Shown here: one piece after another, positions 48,226 to 55,929 of the stretch
How positions within the stretch are numbered: the first letter of the stretch is position 1
Layout: the number at the start of each line of letters is the position of its first letter
Source: Oceanicella sp. SM1341
Lineage (GTDB): Bacteria; Pseudomonadota; Alphaproteobacteria; Rhodobacterales; Rhodobacteraceae
DNA length: 64,000 nt
Direction of reading: 5' to 3'
Assembly: GCF_003448965.1 (NCBI RefSeq)
Contig: NZ_QRGC01000001.1
Coordinates: 248,001-312,000, forward strand
Position numbers and translations under genes: made by a program
The notes under the pieces: generated by a model
What the model was told of the DNA's origin: nothing
Database searches by the model: none
Seen by the model: the letters and a program-made list of their open reading frames with translations, nothing else

Positions 48226-49113
48226 TCATGCCTCCTTGCCGAAGAGGCCCGCGGGCCGGATGAGCAGCACGATGGCCATGATCACGAAGATCACGATGTT
48301 CGAGGCCTCGGGGTAGAACACCTTGGTGAGCCCCTCCATCAGCCCCAGCAGGTAGCCGGTGACGATGGCGCCCATGATCGAGCCCATGCCCCCCACCACC
48401 ACCACGGCGAAGACCACGATGATGAGGTTTGACCCCATCAGCGGGCTCACCTGGTAGATCGGGGCTGCGAGCACGCCGGCGAAGCCCGCGAGCCCGGCGC
48501 CGATCGCATAGGTGAGCGTGAGCAGCAGCGGCACGTTCACGCCGAAGGCCTGCACCAGCTTCGGGTTTTCCGTGGCCGCGCGCAGGTAGGCGCCGAGCTT
48601 GGTCTTCTCGATCAGCGCCCAGACCGCGATGCACACGATGAAGGAGATCACCACCACCCAGCCGCGGTAGTTGGGCAGGTACATGAACCCGAGGTTGTTG
48701 CCACCCGAGAGGGCCGCGGGCGTGGCATAGGGCTGGCCGGAGGCGCCGAAGAAGTAGCGGAAGGTGCCCTCGATCAGCAGCGCCAGCCCGAAGGTGAACA
48801 GCAGCCCGTAGAGATGGTCGAGGTCGTAGAGCCGGCGCAGCGCGAAGCGCTCCACCACCGCGCCCGAGAGCCCGACCACCAGCGGCACCAGGATGAGCGC
48901 CGGCCAGTAGCCGATGCCGAGATGCTGGAGCATCAGGTAGCCCACGAAGGCGCCCAGCATGTATTGCGCGCCATGGGCGAAGTTGATCACCCTGAGCAGG
49001 CCGAAGATGATCGCCAGCCCGAGCGAGAGGATGGCGTAGAACGAGCCGTTGATGAGCCCGATCAGCAGCTGGCCGAGCAGCGCCTGCACCGGGATGCCGA
49101 ATATCATGATCAT
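48226..49113 (-). CDS. HAAT ABC transporter permease LivH
   Basis: 295 residues with about eight membrane helices. LGLAIIFGLLRVINFAHGAQ is the LivH signature, and AATENPKLVQAFGVNVPLLL is the ATPase-coupling loop. It starts 4 bp after the livF stop. Confidence 0.94.
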   Translation of the reverse strand: MIMIFGIPVQALLGQLLIGLINGSFYAILSLGLAIIFGLLRVINFAHGAQYMLGAFVGYLMLQHLGIGYWPALILVPLVVGLSGAVVERFALRRLYDLDHLYGLLFTFGLALLIEGTFRYFFGASGQPYATPAALSGGNNLGFMYLPNYRGWVVVISFIVCIAVWALIEKTKLGAYLRAATENPKLVQAFGVNVPLLLTLTYAIGAGLAGFAGVLAAPIYQVSPLMGSNLIIVVFAVVVVGGMGSIMGAIVTGYLLGLMEGLTKVFYPEASNIVIFVIMAIVLLIRPAGLFGKEA

Positions 49114-49117
49114 GTCG

Positions 49118-49858
49118 TCACACCCCCAACACGTCGTGCAGCATGTCCATCTGCGCGGGCAGCTCTGCCACGGGGAACCCGTGGGTGATCTGCCCGTGCT
49201 CCATCACGTAGAACCGGTCCGCGAGCTTGCTCGCGAAGCGGAAGTTCTGTTCCACCAGCAGGATGGTCATGCCCCGCGCGCGCAGGGTGGAGAGCACCTC
49301 GCCGATGCGCTGGATGATCACCGGGGCGAGGCCCTCGGTCGGCTCGTCGAGCAGCATGATCGAGGTGCCGGTGCGCAGGATGCGGGCCATGGCGAGCATC
49401 TGCTGCTCGCCGCCGGAAAGCTTGGTGCCGGGCGAGTTGCGCCGCTCCTTAAGGTTGGGGAAGAGCTGGAAGATCTCGTCGACCGGCATCCCCCCCTCGG
49501 CCACAACGGGGGGCAGGTAGAGGTTCTCCTCCACCGAGAGCGAGGCGAAGATGCCGCGCTCCTCCGGAACGAAGCCGATGCCGCGCCGCGCCGTGTGGTG
49601 CAGCGGCACGGTCATCATGTCCTCGCCGCGGAAGGTGATGGTGCCGGTGCGCTTGCGCAGGAGCCCCACGATGGAGCGCAGCGTGGTGCTTTTCCCCACG
49701 CCGTTGCGGCCCAGCAGGGTCACGGTCTCGCCGGCGCGCACCTCCATGTTCACCCCGTGCAGCACGTGGCTCTCGCCATACCAGGCGTGGAGGTCGCGGA
49801 TCTGCAGCAGGGGCGCGCCGGTGGCGGCGGCGGGGCGGTCGAGTGTGGTGTCAGTCAT
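49118..49858 (-). CDS. HAAT ABC transporter ATPase LivF
   Basis: 246 residues. Walker A GRNGVGKST, signature LSGGEQQMLAMAR, Walker B SIMLLDEPTEGLAP. Overlaps the livG 3' end by 8 bp. The shorter form and VLHGVNMEVRAGETVTLLGR are typical of LivF rather than LivG. Confidence 0.94.
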   Translation of the reverse strand: MTDTTLDRPAAATGAPLLQIRDLHAWYGESHVLHGVNMEVRAGETVTLLGRNGVGKSTTLRSIVGLLRKRTGTITFRGEDMMTVPLHHTARRGIGFVPEERGIFASLSVEENLYLPPVVAEGGMPVDEIFQLFPNLKERRNSPGTKLSGGEQQMLAMARILRTGTSIMLLDEPTEGLAPVIIQRIGEVLSTLRARGMTILLVEQNFRFASKLADRFYVMEHGQITHGFPVAELPAQMDMLHDVLGV

Positions 49859-50636
49859 GCTCGGTCCCCATGTAGGCCTCGCGCACCTGCGGGTTGCGGC
49901 TCACGGTGGCATAGTCGCCGGCGGCGAGGATCTCGCCGCGCTGGAGCACGGTCACCTCGTCGCACAGGTCGGCGACGACGGAGAGGTTGTGCTCGACCAT
50001 CAGCACCGCGCGGCTGCGGGCCACCTCGCGGATCAGGTCGGCGATCACCGCGACATCCTCCTGCCCCATGCCGGCCATCGGCTCGTCGAGCAGCAGCACC
50101 TTGGGCTCGAGCGCCAGGGTGGTGGCGATCTCGAGCACGCGCTTGCGCCCGTAGGAGAGGTCGGCCGCCACGGTGGCGAGGTCGGCGCCGAGACCGACGC
50201 TCTCCAGCAGTTCCGCCGCCTTCGCGTTCAGCGCGTTGAGCGAGGTGAGCGGCCGCCAGAACTGCGTCGCCAGCCCCTGGGGCCGCTGCAGCGCCACGCG
50301 CACGTTGTCGAGCACGGTGAGATGCGGGAACACCGCTGAAATCTGGAACGACCGCACCAGCCCCATGCGGGCCACGCGGGCGGGGTCGGTCCTGGTGATG
50401 TCCTCGCCCAGCAGCGTGACCGTGCCGCTCGTGGGCTGGAGGAACTTGGTGAGCAGGTTGAACACCGTGGTCTTGCCGGCGCCGTTGGGCCCGATCAGCG
50501 CATGGATATGCGCGTGGCGCACGTCGAGATCGACGTTGTTGACCGCGGTGAAGCCGCCGAAATCGCGGCGCAGGGCGCGGGCCGAGAGCACGACCTCAGG
50601 CTCGGTCCGGGGAGGGGTGGCGGGGGCGACGGACAC
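49851..50636 (-). CDS. HAAT ABC transporter ATPase LivG
   Basis: 261 residues from a GTG at 50636 with GAGG six bases upstream; the frame is open to 50798, but that part is non-conserved. Walker A GPNGAGKTT, Walker B VLLLDEPMAGM. The signature motif is degenerate: LSYGRKRVLEIAT replaces LSGGQ, as commonly seen in LivG proteins of aromatic- or urea-type HAAT systems. Overlaps livF by 8 bp. Confidence 0.92.
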   Translation of the reverse strand: MSVAPATPPRTEPEVVLSARALRRDFGGFTAVNNVDLDVRHAHIHALIGPNGAGKTTVFNLLTKFLQPTSGTVTLLGEDITRTDPARVARMGLVRSFQISAVFPHLTVLDNVRVALQRPQGLATQFWRPLTSLNALNAKAAELLESVGLGADLATVAADLSYGRKRVLEIATTLALEPKVLLLDEPMAGMGQEDVAVIADLIREVARSRAVLMVEHNLSVVADLCDEVTVLQRGEILAAGDYATVSRNPQVREAYMGTEHD

Positions 50637-50674
50637 GTGTTGCCTCGTCCTTTCATCCGGGAAGGGGAAGGGAA

Positions 50675-50703
50675 GCGGCGGGGCGCGCGAAGGCCCCCGC
50701 CGC
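50675..50703 (-). other. Hairpin after the substrate-binding protein gene
   Basis: GCGGCGGGG (50675-50683), 11-nt loop, CCCCGCCGC (50695-50703), 7 bp after the stop of the binding-protein gene. Such hairpins commonly protect the binding-protein mRNA and reduce downstream permease expression. Confidence 0.6.
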
Positions 50704-50710
50704 GCCGGGC

Positions 50711-51922
50711 TCACTGGACGAGCGGGCAGCCGCTGTCGGCGGGAGCGATGAAGGCCTCGTCGCCGGGGATGGTCGCGAGGACGTTGTAATAGTCCCACGG
50801 CTCCTGGCTGTCGGAGGGCGACTTCACCTCCATGAGGTACATGTCGTAGATCATCCGGCCGTTGGCGCCCACCTTGCCGCCCTTGGCGAAGATGTCGTCC
50901 ACCGGCATCTCGTGGAGCTTGGCGGCCACCGGCTCGGTCTCGTCGGTGCCGGCTTCCTGCACCGCCTTGAGATACTGCATCACCGCCGAATAGGTGCCGG
51001 CATGGATCATGTTGGGCATCTTGCCGGTGCGGTCATAGAAGCGCTTCGACCATTCGCGGCTCTCGTCGGTGCGGTCCCAGTAGAAGCCCTCGGTGAGCGT
51101 GAGGCCCTGGGCCGCCTCGAGGCCGAGCCCGTGCACCTCCGCCAGCGTGAACAGCAGTGCGGCGAGGCGCTGGCCGCCCTGCACGATGCCGAACTCGGAG
51201 GCCTGCTTGATGGCGTTCGCCGTGTCGAGCCCGGCATTGGCGAGGCCGATGACCTTGGCGCCGGAGGCCTGGGCCTGCAGCAGGAAGGAGGAATAGTCGT
51301 TCGTGGCCAGCGGGTGGCGCACGGAGCCGAGGATCTCGCCGCCCTTCTCCTTCACGAAGGTCGAGGTCTGCTCCTCCAGCGAGTAGCCGAAGGCGTAGTC
51401 GGCGGTGAGGAAGAACCAGGTGTCGCCGCCCTGCTCCACCAGCGCGCCGCCGGTGCCCACGGCGAGCGCGTGAGTGTCATAGGCCCAGTGGAAGCCGACG
51501 GGCGAGCACTGCTCGCCGGTGAGCGTGGTGGTCGCCGCACCGGTGGTGATGGTGATCTTGTCCTTCTCCGCGGAGAGGCCCTGCACCGCGAGCGCCACCG
51601 AGGAGGTGGTGAGCTCCATGATCGCGTCGACCTGGTCGACGTCATACCACTGCCGGGCGATGTTGGAGGCGACATCCGCCTTGTTCTGGTGATCGGCGGT
51701 GACGACCTCGATCTGCTTGTCGAGCACCCTGCCGCCGAAATCCTCCACGGCCATCTTCGCCGCCTCGAAGGACGAGAGACCGCCGAAATCGGCATAGACG
51801 CCGGACTGGTCGTTCAGGATGCCGATCTTCACGACATCGTCCGAGACCTGTGCCTGCGCCACACCCGCAAGCGCGGTGGTGACGGCCAGCACGGCAGTTG
51901 CGCCTACTAGTCGCTTGGTCAT
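50711..51922 (-). CDS. HAAT-type ABC transporter substrate-binding protein
   Basis: 403 residues. Signal peptide MTKRLVGATAVLAVTTALAG to VAQA, then KIGILNDQSGVYADFGG, the standard start of the leucine/aromatic/amide binding fold. The binding-site segments (SSVALAVQGL, ATTTLTGEQCSPVGFHWAYD) do not look like true LivJ/K, so a non-amino-acid ligand is likely. It is the first gene of a six-gene leftward unit and is divergent from a LysR regulator. Confidence 0.92.
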   Translation of the reverse strand: MTKRLVGATAVLAVTTALAGVAQAQVSDDVVKIGILNDQSGVYADFGGLSSFEAAKMAVEDFGGRVLDKQIEVVTADHQNKADVASNIARQWYDVDQVDAIMELTTSSVALAVQGLSAEKDKITITTGAATTTLTGEQCSPVGFHWAYDTHALAVGTGGALVEQGGDTWFFLTADYAFGYSLEEQTSTFVKEKGGEILGSVRHPLATNDYSSFLLQAQASGAKVIGLANAGLDTANAIKQASEFGIVQGGQRLAALLFTLAEVHGLGLEAAQGLTLTEGFYWDRTDESREWSKRFYDRTGKMPNMIHAGTYSAVMQYLKAVQEAGTDETEPVAAKLHEMPVDDIFAKGGKVGANGRMIYDMYLMEVKSPSDSQEPWDYYNVLATIPGDEAFIAPADSGCPLVQ

Positions 51923-52093
51923 GCGTTTTCCTCCCAGAATGCATGGTTATGTCCTGCCTGCCCCGGGCCGATCATTCACGCGGCGCCGTGGGCGGGTCAT
52001 GCTTGTTCTTGGGTCCCCGGGCGCTTCCTCGCGCCGCCCGGACCGTATCTCGTTGAAATTCAACCTAGCACTCGCGGGTTCGTCCGAAAAACA

Positions 52094-52128
52094 TATAATG
52101 GCGAACAGAAAGTGTTCATTAATGAACA
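52094..52128 (+). promoter_or_regulatory. LysR gene promoter element and palindromic operator
   Basis: A perfect -10 TATAAT (52094-52099) is followed by GAACA (52103-52107) and a 16-bp perfect palindrome TGTTCATTAATGAACA (52113-52128), which ends 15 bp before the LysR gene ATG. The three GAACA/TGTTC half-sites suggest a LysR or similar dimer site acting as autorepressor. No good -35 is seen. Confidence 0.6.
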
Positions 52129-52143
52129 GAGAAGGGAGGCACC

Positions 52144-53049
52144 ATGGCGCGGCTGCCCTGGGAGGATCTGCAGTTCTTCATCGCCGTTGCGCGCTCGGGG
52201 CAGCTCTCGGCGGCGGCGCGGCGGCTGCGCTCCAGCCATGCCACGGTCTCGCGGCACATCGACAGGCTGGAGCAGCGGCTGGGCACGCGGCTGTTCGAGC
52301 GCAACCCGCGCGGCTACGTGCTCACCGCCCAGGGCGAGCGGCTGGCCGAGCGCGTCACCCGGATGGAGCGCGAGGCCGAGGAGATGCAGTCCGACCTGCT
52401 GCCCGGCTCCTCCGCCCTCACCGGCGTGGTGCGGCTGAGCACGCTGGAGGGGTTCGGCAACTTCTTCCTCGCCTCCCGCCTGCCCGCCTTCGGCAACCGC
52501 CACCCCAACCTCTCGGTCGAGGTGGTGACCATCCAGCAGATCCTGTCGCTCTCGCGCCGCGAGGCGGATGTGGCCGTGGCGCTCTCGCCGCAGAAGGCGC
52601 CGCACTACGTCTCCGAGCCGATGGGCGACTACCGGCTCTTCGTCTACGGCGCGCGGGACTACCTCGACCGCCACCCGCCCATCGCCGATGCGGCCGACCT
52701 GCGCGCCCACCGCTTCTGCGGCTACATCGAGGACATGGTGTTCACGCCGGGGCTGAACTACCTCAACGAGATCCTGCCGGGGCTGCGCGCGCAGTACCAG
52801 AATTCCTCCATCCAGGCGCAGCTGAGCTACACGCTCTCCGGGCTCGGGCTCTGCGTGCTGCCGCATTACATCGCCGCCCCCTACCCCGAGCTGGTGCCGG
52901 TGCTGCCCGGCGGCCTCTACCTCACGCGCTCCTACTGGCTCATCCGCCATTCCGAGACGGTGCTGAACCACCGTGTCGGCAGCCTCACGGACTTCCTGCT
53001 GGAGGAGACGGCCCGCGCCCGGGCCTGGTTCATGGCCGACCACCTGTGA
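52144..53049 (+). CDS. LysR-family transcriptional regulator
   Basis: 301 residues. The N-terminal HTH (LPWEDLQFFIAVARSGQLSA to SHATVSRHIDRLEQRLGTRL) and a LysR substrate-binding domain are present. It is divergent from the HAAT transporter/GMC operon with 221 bp between starts, so it most likely controls that operon in response to the transported compound. GGGAGG precedes the ATG. It ends at a bidirectional hairpin shared with nhaA. Confidence 0.92.
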   Translation: MARLPWEDLQFFIAVARSGQLSAAARRLRSSHATVSRHIDRLEQRLGTRLFERNPRGYVLTAQGERLAERVTRMEREAEEMQSDLLPGSSALTGVVRLSTLEGFGNFFLASRLPAFGNRHPNLSVEVVTIQQILSLSRREADVAVALSPQKAPHYVSEPMGDYRLFVYGARDYLDRHPPIADAADLRAHRFCGYIEDMVFTPGLNYLNEILPGLRAQYQNSSIQAQLSYTLSGLGLCVLPHYIAAPYPELVPVLPGGLYLTRSYWLIRHSETVLNHRVGSLTDFLLEETARARAWFMADHL

Positions 53050-53055
53050 AGCGAA

Positions 53056-53087
53056 AAGGGCCGGCCCCCTCGCGGCGGCCGGCCCTT
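53056..53087. terminator. Bidirectional terminator between LysR and nhaA genes
   Basis: AAGGGCCGGCC (53056-53066), 10-nt loop, GGCCGGCCCTT (53077-53087), 11-bp perfect stem between convergent genes. Confidence 0.75.
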
Positions 53088-53108
53088 CCCTTCAGCTTTC
53101 GGCGGGGC

Positions 53109-54299
53109 TCAGCCCGCGTCGGCTTCGCCGTACTCGAGCGGCTTGGGTGCCGGGGTCATGCTCAGCACCAGCGCCCCCACCAGGCCCGAGGTGAGCGAGC
53201 CCGCGATCACGCCCAGCCGCACGAAGTTCTCCACCGCCGGGTCGCTGTAGGCGAGGCTGCCGATGAAGAGCGACATGGTGAAGCCGATACCCGCCAGCAT
53301 CGAGGCCGCGTAGAGCTTGGTCCAGGTGATGGACTGCGGCTTCACCGCGAGGCCGAGCTTGGTGGCCACGAAGGCGGTGCCGAACACCCCCACCTGCTTG
53401 CCGATGAACAGCCCCAGCGCGATGCCCAGCGGCACGGGCTGCAGCAGGTCGGAGATCTGCAGCTCACCCAGCGCCACGCCGGCATTGGCGAAGGCGAACA
53501 GCGGCATGATGAAGAACGAGCTCCACGGGTGCAGGCCGTGCTCGTAATCCTCGGCCAGCGAGCGGCCCTCGTCGTCCGGCTCGAGCGGGATGGTGAAGCC
53601 CAGGGCCACGCCCGCCAGCGTCGCATGCACGCCCGATTTCAGCACGGCGACCCAGAGCACGATGCCCAGCAGAACGTAGAAGGCGCCCTTCTTCACTCCC
53701 ATGAGGTTCATCGCCGTCAGCGCCGCGAGCACCGCGAAGGACACCACCAGCGCCGCCACCGACAGCTTGGCCGTGTAGAACAGCGCGATGATCACGATGG
53801 CGCCGAGGTCGTCGACCACCGCGAGCGCGAGCAGAAAGGTCTTGAGCGCCGGCGGCACCCGGTTTCCGAACAGCGACAGCACGCCGATGGCAAAGGCGAT
53901 GTCGGTGGCCGCCGGAATCGCCCAGCCCGAGATCTGCGCCGAGTTCACCCCGACGATGGCCGCGAACACCAGCGCCGGCGCCGCCATGCCGCCCACGGCC
54001 GAGTAGACCGGCAGCGCCGCCCGCCCCCAGGTGCTGAGCGCGCCGCGCTTCACCTCGCGCTTGATCTCCAGTGCCACGACAAGGAAGAAGACGGCCATCA
54101 GACCATCGTTGATCCAAAGCAGGAGGGGCTTCGAAATCTCTGCGGAGCCCACGCCAACTGTGGTCTGCGCTCCAAGGAGAAGGTCGTAATACGGTGCGGT
54201 GAACCCTATGTTCTTCGCAAGGACACCCAGTACAGCCGCCGCGGCCAGAACCAGTCCCCCCGCCAGTTCGGCCGGAACTCCGAAAACCCTGGATGCCAT
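53109..54299 (-). CDS. nhaA: Na+/H+ antiporter NhaA
   Basis: 396 residues, twelve predicted membrane helices. The ion-binding residues fall at the E. coli positions: D133 in AATDIAFAIG and D163-D164 in VVDDLGAIV. It exports sodium in exchange for protons, consistent with a marine or saline habitat. It has its own promoter region, facing the DUF502 gene. Confidence 0.96.
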   Translation of the reverse strand: MASRVFGVPAELAGGLVLAAAAVLGVLAKNIGFTAPYYDLLLGAQTTVGVGSAEISKPLLLWINDGLMAVFFLVVALEIKREVKRGALSTWGRAALPVYSAVGGMAAPALVFAAIVGVNSAQISGWAIPAATDIAFAIGVLSLFGNRVPPALKTFLLALAVVDDLGAIVIIALFYTAKLSVAALVVSFAVLAALTAMNLMGVKKGAFYVLLGIVLWVAVLKSGVHATLAGVALGFTIPLEPDDEGRSLAEDYEHGLHPWSSFFIMPLFAFANAGVALGELQISDLLQPVPLGIALGLFIGKQVGVFGTAFVATKLGLAVKPQSITWTKLYAASMLAGIGFTMSLFIGSLAYSDPAVENFVRLGVIAGSLTSGLVGALVLSMTPAPKPLEYGEADAG

Positions 54300-54462
54300 T
54301 TCTTCTCCTTCATGAATCTGGACAAACCTGTTGCCGATCTAAGGAAAAGATTTTGTAAACCAAGCGCGACCAGATGTCGCCGGACCCGTTGCAGCGGGCG
54401 CAGGACCGGCTTAACTAGAACGCAGACAGGGTTTTCACGCGCGGGCGCGACAAAGGAGCACT

Positions 54463-55179
54463 ATGGCAAGGAAGCGGTCGCGGGCACGACACACGGAGCG
54501 CAAACCCGGGTTTTTCGCCCGCGTGCGCGGCAACTTCCTCACCGGCCTCGTGATCGTGGCCCCGGTGGTTCTCACCATCTACCTGATCTGGACCGTGGTC
54601 ACGTTCATCGACGACCAGGTGGTGCCCTGGGTGCCGGCGCGCTACAACCCCTCCACCTATCTCGACGTGAACATCCCCGGCTTCGGCGTGGTGATCTTCG
54701 TGCTGTTCACCGCCATCGTGGGCACCTTCACGAAGAACCTCTTCGGCCGGCAGATCGTGCGCCTGGGCGAGAGCCTGGTCGACCGGATGCCCATCGTGCG
54801 CTCGGTCTACAACGCGCTGAAGCAGATCGTGGAGACGATCTTCAGCCAGTCGGAGCAGAGCTTCAAGCAGGCCTGCCTCATCGAGTACCCGCGCAAGGGC
54901 GTGTGGTCGGTCGCCTTCATCTCGACCGAGACCCGCGGCGAGATCCCGGTGCGGGTGAACGAGCCGGAGATGCTCTCGGTGTTCCTGCCCACCACGCCAA
55001 ACCCCACCTCGGGCTTCCTGCTCTTCGTGCCGCGGCGCGACGTGGTGCTGCTCGACATGGACATCGAGGCGGCGGCGAAGCTGATCATCTCCGCCGGGCT
55101 GGTGATGCCGCCGAGCGCCGCCGAGATCGCCGCCGGCCGCCGGCCCGCCGGCGCGCGGGCCCCGGTAACCGCGGGCTGA
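54463..55179 (+). CDS. DUF502 membrane protein
   Basis: 238 residues with two membrane helices (GNFLTGLVIVAPVVLTIYLI and IPGFGVVIFVLFTAIVGTFT) and a soluble C-terminal domain (FISTETRGEIPVRVNEPEML, VFLPTTPNPTSGFLLFVPRR). This is the full DUF502 pattern; the family is widespread and of unknown function. GGAG precedes the ATG by 5 nt. Confidence 0.9.
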   Translation: MARKRSRARHTERKPGFFARVRGNFLTGLVIVAPVVLTIYLIWTVVTFIDDQVVPWVPARYNPSTYLDVNIPGFGVVIFVLFTAIVGTFTKNLFGRQIVRLGESLVDRMPIVRSVYNALKQIVETIFSQSEQSFKQACLIEYPRKGVWSVAFISTETRGEIPVRVNEPEMLSVFLPTTPNPTSGFLLFVPRRDVVLLDMDIEAAAKLIISAGLVMPPSAAEIAAGRRPAGARAPVTAG

Positions 55180-55295
55180 GAACGGCGCGCCGGGGGTTGC
55201 CCGGCGCCGACCCCGGGCGCTAAGGGGGCTGTTCCCGCAAAGAGAGACCCCCCGATGCCCGGACACCGCTTTCCCCCCCGCCCGCAGGGCCGGGC

Positions 55296-55919
55296 ATGAC
55301 CACCGCCCTGCTCCTCGCCGCTGCCCTGCGCGGCTTTCTCACCGGCGGCTCGCTGATCCTCGCCATCGGCGCGCAGAACGCCTTCGTGCTGCGCCAGGGG
55401 CTGATGCGCGCGCATGTCTTCGCGGTGTGCCTCGCCTGCGCGCTGTCGGATGCGCTGCTGATCGCGGGCGGGGTGGCGGGCTTCGGCGCCGTGGTCTCCG
55501 CCGTGCCGCTGCTGCCGCTGGTGATGCGCTGGGCGGGGGCGGCTTTCCTCATCGTCTACGGGGCGCTGCGCTTTCGCGCCGCCCTGCATCCGCAGGTGCT
55601 GGAGGCGGGCGGCGGCGTGCCGGCGGCCCTGGGCCCCACGCTTGCCACCTGCCTCACCCTCACCTGGGCGAACCCGCATGTCTATCTCGACACGTTCGGG
55701 CTGATCGGCGCCGTCTCCACCGCCTATCACGGCGCGTGGCCGAAGACGGCCTTCGGCGCGGGCGCGGTGGCGGCCTCCTTCGCCTTCTTCTTCGCGCTGG
55801 GCTACGGCGCGCGGCTGCTCGCGCCGCTGATGCGCCGGCCGGCGAGCTGGCGCGTGCTCGACATCCTCATCGGCATCGTGATGTGGGCGATCGCGGCCCA
55901 GCTGCTGCTGGGCCACTGA
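55296..55919 (+). CDS. LysE/ArgO-type amino acid exporter
   Basis: 207 residues, six membrane helices. ILAIGAQNAFVLRQGLMRAH is the LysE/ArgO signature, and TLTWANPHVYLDTFGLIGAV the second repeat. It exports basic amino acids (arginine or lysine). The ATG overlaps the stop of a possible 14-codon leader frame (55255-55299). It converges on the peptide-binding protein gene with a 10-bp gap. Confidence 0.93.
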   Translation: MTTALLLAAALRGFLTGGSLILAIGAQNAFVLRQGLMRAHVFAVCLACALSDALLIAGGVAGFGAVVSAVPLLPLVMRWAGAAFLIVYGALRFRAALHPQVLEAGGGVPAALGPTLATCLTLTWANPHVYLDTFGLIGAVSTAYHGAWPKTAFGAGAVAASFAFFFALGYGARLLAPLMRRPASWRVLDILIGIVMWAIAAQLLLGH

Positions 55920-55929
55920 GCGCCCCGCA

